NCBI GenBank assembly: GCA_047619485.1
Contig: JBLHKE010000076.1
Coordinates: 1 to 16,759 of the forward strand
From: JBLHKE01 sp047619485
GTDB lineage: Bacteria; Verrucomicrobiota; Verrucomicrobiia; Verrucomicrobiales; DEV007
Reading direction: 5' to 3'
DNA: 16,759 nt
The first letter of the stretch is position 1; each line of letters opens with the position of its first letter. The notes under the pieces are model-generated. The model did not search any database and had not been told where the DNA came from. It saw only the letters and a list, made by a program, of their open reading frames with translations. The position numbers were made by a program, and so were the translations under genes. Below, piece by piece: positions 12,293-16,759 of this stretch.

Positions 12293-14045
12293 GTCCGGGC
12301 AAACTCTTTAGGGTTCGGAGGATGTTTAGCTGCTCGTCTTTGTCGACGGGGCAATCTGCCTCGCCGTTGGCGGGGGAGCCGAATGCGAGGAAGCTGTGGC
12401 GATTGCGGATCTCTCGAAGCGCCTGGCGCCGTTCTGAGTCGAGGTCGTCCAGGGCGCCTGCACCAGCTTGTTCTTCCCATGCCGCAATGACTTGGTTCGC
12501 CCCGTGGTAGAACTGGCTCGCGTCCTTGGGCTTTTTCTCCAGCTGGCGCAACAATTCCGCACACGGCAGGTAGGTGCCAGCCCATTGGGAATTGGCTTTC
12601 TCATCCTTGCTGCGGCGTCCGATCGCCAAGAAGATGAACGTGAGCAATGCGGCGGCAGGTGGTGCTTGCAGCGCCCAGAAGAGCTTCGACTGCAGGAGCG
12701 GTTTGCTGGTTCCAACCCACTTCTGGTCACCTAGGTCGCGGATGGTGAGGATGTCGGACATTTCCTCGACTGGTGGGGCTTTTGGAGCCGGTGGTTCAGG
12801 TTTGGGTGACTCGCTGGCCGCGATGTCGACCGATGAGGGTGGGGGCGAGCTAAGTTCGGCGGCAGCCACATCGATGGGGATCGCATCGGTGCGCAGTGTG
12901 CGGTAGCTCGCACTGTCAGGATCGAAATAAGATAGCTCATAGGGGGGGATTTCTGTCAGTGGCTCGAGTGGCACAATCGTCTGGACGAAGGTGACGCTGC
13001 CGTTGCTGCCACGCGCCGCCCGTGGGTCCCGGTTAGCGTCGCGGGAGTCGATCCGTTTCGGGTCGTAGCGCTTCCACCGCTCGATCTCACCTGTCATCTC
13101 CGGCATGTCGATACTAGGGAGATTGCCCTCCCCACTAACGACTAGGCTGACGGAGATTGGTTCGCCTTGTTGTAGGCGTTTCGGGGAAGCTGCCATCGCC
13201 AGTTTAAACTTGCCTAGCGCCCCAGAAAAAGAAGCGGGTCGGCCTTCCGTCGGAAGCGGCTTGACCTTGATCTTCAACGGCTCGGATTCGAGGTTATGCC
13301 GGACGGAGTTGAAGCCGCGGAAGTCCGATCTCGGAACCCGGAGTTCGATTGGGTATTTGGCAGGGCCGAGAGTTAGCATGCCGCTGCGCAGTGGCTCGCA
13401 GCTACCGCTGAAAAAGTAGAGGTCGTTGCCATTGGCGTCCGGATCCCTAGCAGAGCTGAGAGAGGACATCGGCTGCATGACAAATCCGTTGCTCTCCACC
13501 TCGGGGCCGCCGTTGTAAATTTGGCGGAGACCGGTTCGCGGGTTGGACGCGATGACGAGCTGGATTGGTAGGATCTCGCCGACAAAGATCTCACTCTTCG
13601 TCGCGCGGATGGTGAACGTCGGCTCGAGCGTTTTTTCCTCCGCTGTCTTTGGTCGCACAGTCAGTTCCTTCGGTTCGGTAGCAAGGTTCACCTGGCCGTC
13701 CACGATCGCTGCCGCGAGAGTGTATTGGCCTGGCTTCAGCGCCATGATCGAGTAGCGGTAGCTGAAGGCGCGGCTTACCTGGTTACCATTGCGGGTCTGA
13801 GTGGATCCAGAGGAAGACAGCGCGAAATTTAGGCCTGAGTTGTCACCTTTTTCGATCAGGATGGTCGGTTGCTTCGGGGCGTCAATACCACTGACCACGA
13901 CGTTGATGTAGGCGGTCTGTCCGACGGCGATGGTCTGGGTCTGTAGTTGGGCTCTGATGTCCAGCTCCGCCCAGAGATTGCTAGTGAGGCAAGCTAGGAC
14001 GGCCAGGTAGACGACTGGTCGAAAGGTTGGGTTGGGTCTTCTCAT
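12285..14045 (-). CDS. batD: BatD oxygen-tolerance family membrane protein
   Basis: This 586-aa protein has a signal peptide (cut predicted after Ala26, NLWA), a long periplasmic part made of beta-sandwich-like repeats (about 27-395, with VGQTAYINVVVSG, VGEILPIQLVIAS and QQGEPISVSLVVSGEGNLPS at similar places in three repeats), a Pro-rich linker (400-428), one membrane segment (about 455-476) and a cytoplasmic tail of about 110 residues. This matches the BatD family (PF13584). In Bacteroides and others BatD acts with the von Willebrand proteins BatA and BatB; deletion phenotypes concern oxygen tolerance or stress, but the mechanism is unknown. The start is 7 bases after the batBC stop. The 8-base overlap with batE indicates one operon. 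Confidence 0.9.
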   Translation of the reverse strand: MRRPNPTFRPVVYLAVLACLTSNLWAELDIRAQLQTQTIAVGQTAYINVVVSGIDAPKQPTILIEKGDNSGLNFALSSSGSTQTRNGNQVSRAFSYRYSIMALKPGQYTLAAAIVDGQVNLATEPKELTVRPKTAEEKTLEPTFTIRATKSEIFVGEILPIQLVIASNPRTGLRQIYNGGPEVESNGFVMQPMSSLSSARDPDANGNDLYFFSGSCEPLRSGMLTLGPAKYPIELRVPRSDFRGFNSVRHNLESEPLKIKVKPLPTEGRPASFSGALGKFKLAMAASPKRLQQGEPISVSLVVSGEGNLPSIDMPEMTGEIERWKRYDPKRIDSRDANRDPRAARGSNGSVTFVQTIVPLEPLTEIPPYELSYFDPDSASYRTLRTDAIPIDVAAAELSSPPPSSVDIAASESPKPEPPAPKAPPVEEMSDILTIRDLGDQKWVGTSKPLLQSKLFWALQAPPAAALLTFIFLAIGRRSKDEKANSQWAGTYLPCAELLRQLEKKPKDASQFYHGANQVIAAWEEQAGAGALDDLDSERRQALREIRNRHSFLAFGSPANGEADCPVDKDEQLNILRTLKSLPGHA

Positions 14046-14052
14046 GCATTGG

Positions 14053-16107
14053 CTACCAATCGCGGTAGCGATCAGTTTTCTGACGGTATTTGCGGCGTTT
14101 TAGAATTCCGAGATCGCGTTGTTCATCGGAGAGTTTTTTGAGGTTCTCACGGGCTTGGTTCTTCGAATACCCGGTCTCCTCGTTGACTTCGTCGTCGGGA
14201 TCAGGGTCGGCAGGCTTGGCGTCGGTGGCCGCGTCTCCGCTCTCGTCTTCCTGATCCGTGGCCTCACCTTCACCTTCGCTTTCACCTTGTGGATCATCGC
14301 TTGGATTGGCGTCTTCGCGGTCTTCGCTTTCCTCTCCGTCGCCTTCATCCTGTGGTTCTTGTTCCTCAGCGGGATCGTCGCCTGGCTCGGAATTTTCCTC
14401 ACCTTTCTCGGCGTCCTCCGGCTCCTGTTTCTCCTCGGAGGGGTCGCCGGATTCTTCTTTCTCGGATTCTTCTTTCTGCTGCTCTTCCTGTTTCTTCTCG
14501 TCCGACTCTTTTTCCTCTTCTTCCTGTTTCTTCTCTTCTTCTTTTTTCTCCTCGGGATCCTGCTTCTCTTGCTCCTGTTCTTGGAGCTTCTTCAATTGTT
14601 CGATGAGGCCTTCGACGATTTCCAAATTGGTTTGGGCGTCTGCGTTCTCAGCATTCAGGGAAAGAGTGCCGCGGTAGTGGTCGGCGGCATCTTCCCAATC
14701 GCGGATGACCTCGGCGATCTGTTTCATCCCGCCGTTTTCCTGATCTTTCCACATGGCTTCGCCCTGGCGGAAAAGTGTGTTGCCGACGTTGTAGTGGGAG
14801 CGTTCTTGCAGGTTGGGATCGCTGCTGGTCAGCGCATCGCCAAACGCCTCGAGCGCCGCGCTGTAGTCGCCGTTCTGGTAGGCGGCGCTACCGCTGCCAA
14901 AGGCGAGTTCTTGTTGGTTGTTACGCCCTTTCTGTTGTTTTGCCGCCGCCAGATACTGGTCGAGGGCCTTCTCGTAATCACCTTCCTCGTAGGCGGTATA
15001 GGCTTCGCTCTCGGTAGACGCAGGTAGGGTGGTGGCGCTAAACAGACCGAGCGCTAGCAGTGCCGCGATGGCGGGCTTTAGATTCGGTCGGCTGCCCCAA
15101 CGCGTCGCCAGATACCCGACCGTGACAAGGGCGAGTCCGAGCAGTAGGGGGACGAAAAATCTCTCGCGCGGGGTGCGCTTGAGTCTGTCCTCGCTCTGCG
15201 AATAGCTGATGGTCGCGAGCACGCTCTCGAGGGTCTGTGGTTTCATTGATCCAGCACTCAGGTTGATGAAGATACCATTAGTGGCTTTCGCGATCTTCTC
15301 AAGGCTTTCGGGATCCATGCTGCTTTTGACCAGCTTGCCCTTGGGGTCTTTGAGGAACTCGCTTCCTCCACCTGGCTCCGGATCGGGCACGATGGAGGGG
15401 GTTTTTGATCCGACCCCGATGGTGATGATGACGACGTTGTCCTCGGCCGCCTTCTCCGCTGCCTTTAAGGCGACCCCTTCGAGGTCGTCGCCGTCGGTGA
15501 ACAGGATCAGGGCGCTGCGCACGGCGCCCTCCGCGATGAGGCGTTTGCGTGCCAAGTCGATCGCTGCGGCGAGGTTCGTCCCGCCGCGCTCGATGACGAA
15601 GGTGTTCAGCTGCTCGATCGTCTCGATCACTGCGCTGTGGTCGGGGGTCATCGGTGCCTGCATCATCGCAGATCCAGCGAAGGCGATCACCCCGATACGA
15701 TCTTCCGGGAGCGATTTGATGATATCGATCGCACCCAGTTTCGCCGCCTGTAGCCGGCTGGTGGATCCTTGTTTCTGGATATCCTCGGCGAGCATGCTAC
15801 GTGAGGTATCGATTGCGAGCATGATATTGCGTCCCTCGACACGTGTCATCTCCTCGATGAACCCCTTTTGAGGCCTAGCCATGGCGATGGCGAGAAGTGC
15901 CAGGCCGATCACCTGGAGGCTGAAGCGTCCCCAGTCGCCGAGTGGTCGGCGGGCGGTGACGAGGTGCTTGCGCAGTCGCGGCGAGGTCACCTTTGCCAAT
16001 CCCTCCCTGGACTGCGCTGCCGAGACCGCCTTGAGGATCACCAGCGGGATGATGATGAGCGTCACGAGCAGCCACTCCGGATTGGCGAATGTCAGCTTAT
16101 CGTTCAC
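14053..16107 (-). CDS. batB: BatB-BatC fusion: VWA membrane protein with TPR and acidic tail
   Basis: This 684-aa protein joins two normally separate Bat proteins. The BatB part has membrane segments at about 12-29, 62-78 and 317-336 and a von Willebrand A domain (about 94-300) with a metal site at Asp100, Ser102, Ser104 (IDTSRSM) and Asp205 (FTDGDD). The BatC part begins with a hydrophobic stretch (345-363, ending ATTLPAS) that looks like a signal peptide, then TPR-like helices (about 366-500: YTAYEEGDYEKALDQY; AYQNGDYSAALEAF; HYNVGNTLFRQG). A Glu/Lys/Asp-rich tail (508-640) follows, and a short basic end finishes in YRDW, as BatC proteins do. The start is GTG, overlapping the batA stop as GTGA. 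VWA metal sites bind protein ligands and are often remodelled by a MoxR ATPase, expected outside the window. Confidence 0.92.
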   Translation of the reverse strand: MNDKLTFANPEWLLVTLIIIPLVILKAVSAAQSREGLAKVTSPRLRKHLVTARRPLGDWGRFSLQVIGLALLAIAMARPQKGFIEEMTRVEGRNIMLAIDTSRSMLAEDIQKQGSTSRLQAAKLGAIDIIKSLPEDRIGVIAFAGSAMMQAPMTPDHSAVIETIEQLNTFVIERGGTNLAAAIDLARKRLIAEGAVRSALILFTDGDDLEGVALKAAEKAAEDNVVIITIGVGSKTPSIVPDPEPGGGSEFLKDPKGKLVKSSMDPESLEKIAKATNGIFINLSAGSMKPQTLESVLATISYSQSEDRLKRTPRERFFVPLLLGLALVTVGYLATRWGSRPNLKPAIAALLALGLFSATTLPASTESEAYTAYEEGDYEKALDQYLAAAKQQKGRNNQQELAFGSGSAAYQNGDYSAALEAFGDALTSSDPNLQERSHYNVGNTLFRQGEAMWKDQENGGMKQIAEVIRDWEDAADHYRGTLSLNAENADAQTNLEIVEGLIEQLKKLQEQEQEKQDPEEKKEEEKKQEEEEKESDEKKQEEQQKEESEKEESGDPSEEKQEPEDAEKGEENSEPGDDPAEEQEPQDEGDGEESEDREDANPSDDPQGESEGEGEATDQEDESGDAATDAKPADPDPDDEVNEETGYSKNQARENLKKLSDEQRDLGILKRRKYRQKTDRYRDW
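14484..14535. repeat. 16-bp direct repeat in batBC acidic tail
   Basis: CTTCCTGTTTCTTCTC occurs at 14484-14499 and 14520-14535, exactly 36 bases (12 codons) apart, so recombination between copies would stay in frame. It encodes Glu/Lys/Gln-rich repeats. Confidence 0.85.
14506..14553. repeat. Homopyrimidine/homopurine tract
   Basis: 47 of 48 bases on the plus strand are pyrimidines (only G14526 breaks it); the coding strand is the purine strand. It encodes the Glu/Lys run of the batBC tail. Confidence 0.85.
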
Positions 16108-16759
16108 GGGGCGAAATTGAGTAGGCTGTGTTCAAAAGCTAGCCCGAGAATCAGGCAAAAGAGGCCAGCGGCGAGGCACCACTGGTAGAGTTCGGTCGTC
16201 TCGACCGTGGTGCGGCTGTCGATCTCGGTCTTCTCCAACTCGTCGATTTCGGCGAAGACTGAGCGCAGGCTCTCGGTGTTGTTTGCGAGGTAGGCCTGCG
16301 TCCCGGTGATCGCGGCGACCTCCTGCAGGGTCTCGAAATCAAATGATTGCGTCAGCGGTATCGGGTTGCCAGGGATGCGGTGCTGTCCGGGGGTTCCGAT
16401 GGCGATCGGGTAGACCTTGATCCCGAGGGTTGCTGCCATCCCGGCGGCGTCTTGGGGGCTGAGACCGGCTCCGTCCTGGGCGCCGTCGGTGAGCAGGACG
16501 ATCACCTGGCTCTTCGCTTTGGTAACGGAGTCACGGTTTGCCAGGCGATAGGCGGAGGCGCTGATAGCCGTGCCGATGCGGGTGCCGCGGGTGAGTGTCT
16601 TGTGCCTAAAATGGATGTCCCGGGCGATGGTATTCTGCACCCAATCGTGATCGAGCGTCAGCGGACCCAGCGCTGATGGTTGACCGGAAAAAATCATCAG
16701 GCCGATGCGGTCGTTAGGCCGTGCTTCGACAAATTCCGAGATGACATATTTCGCCGCCG
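16104..16759 (-). CDS. batA: BatA von Willebrand A membrane protein, 5' part beyond window
   Basis: The last 217 residues are visible; the gene enters from the right edge. The first visible residues, AAKYVISEFVEARPNDRIGL, then MIFSGQPSALGPLTLD, are typical of the middle of a VWA domain. The metal-site Asp of VIVLLTDGAQDGAG and the IKVYPIAIGT strand are present, while the DxSxS part of the site is outside. After IDELEKTEIDSRT comes a C-terminal membrane segment (QWCLAAGLFCLILGLAFEHSLL), as in BatA. Its stop overlaps the batB GTG by 4 bases (GTGA), so the two are coupled. BatA and BatB are thought to sit together in the inner membrane with VWA domains facing the periplasm or cytoplasm depending on topology. 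The symbol rests on gene order batA-batB/C-batD-batE. Confidence 0.9.
   Translation of the reverse strand, partial: AAKYVISEFVEARPNDRIGLMIFSGQPSALGPLTLDHDWVQNTIARDIHFRHKTLTRGTRIGTAISASAYRLANRDSVTKAKSQVIVLLTDGAQDGAGLSPQDAAGMAATLGIKVYPIAIGTPGQHRIPGNPIPLTQSFDFETLQEVAAITGTQAYLANNTESLRSVFAEIDELEKTEIDSRTTVETTELYQWCLAAGLFCLILGLAFEHSLLNFAP

Noticed and set aside
14119..15027. Plus-strand open frame of about 300 codons that looks like a very hydrophobic Leu/Phe membrane protein
   Set aside because: It is the exact antisense of the Glu/Lys-rich tail and TPR part of batBC; Leu/Phe codons are the complements of GAG/AAG/GAA. The minus-strand gene has clear domains.

Overview
The window reads as ordinary chromosome of a diderm bacterium of the Verrucomicrobia/Planctomycetes kind, most likely Verrucomicrobiae. 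This is inferred from gene content, not from a marker gene. The pointers are a secreted tandem 3-keto-disaccharide hydrolase (DUF1080) protein, tandem GYF_2-like modules, an RRM protein with an Arg/Ser-rich arm, a Bat aerotolerance operon with BatB fused to BatC, a HemQ-type coproheme decarboxylase, and few Shine-Dalgarno sequences. The DNA is moderately GC-rich (not computed). I see no rRNA, tRNA, CRISPR array, insertion sequence or phage gene.

Layout. (1) 1-2500, minus strand: a 606-aa acidic single-pass membrane protein of unknown function, followed by the 5' two thirds or more of hemQ, which runs off the left edge. (2) 2721-2960, plus: a small 4Fe-4S ferredoxin with its own terminator. 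(3) 3075-4447, plus: a tight cluster of dciA (DUF721), a HAD phosphatase-like gene and folB. (4) 7256-4497, minus: a tight cluster of an RRM protein, miaA and aroB, convergent with folB. (5) 7257-7610: a divergent spacer of about 350 bases. (6) 7611-8831, plus: the tandem DUF1080 protein. (7) 9455-8925, minus: a GYF_2/coiled-coil protein. (8) 10540-9602, minus: a secreted triple-LysM protein with a strong terminator, divergent across an AT-rich spacer from (9) 10655-11512, plus: a membrane-anchored N-acetylmuramoyl-L-alanine amidase. (10) 16759-11522, minus: batA (3' part), batBC, batD, batE, with 4- and 8-base overlaps at two junctions, ending 9 bp from the amidase stop.

How they fit together. 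Most genes are housekeeping: heme (hemQ), folate (folB), shikimate (aroB), tRNA modification (miaA), helicase loading (dciA) and cell wall (LysM, amidase). The Bat proteins form an envelope complex of two von Willebrand A proteins, a TPR partner, BatD and BatE. It is usually driven by a MoxR ATPase, which would lie beyond the right edge.

No clear new defence or mobile system is visible. The items most worth a second look are the SR-protein-like RRM protein cotranscribed with miaA, the lysine-poor acidic membrane protein upstream of hemQ with a recurring E-F-x-P-type motif, the BatB-BatC fusion with a signal-peptide-like segment at its junction, the HAD protein whose motif I has Ser in place of the second Asp, and a seven-codon open frame with two perfect Shine-Dalgarno sequences ahead of the DUF1080 gene.
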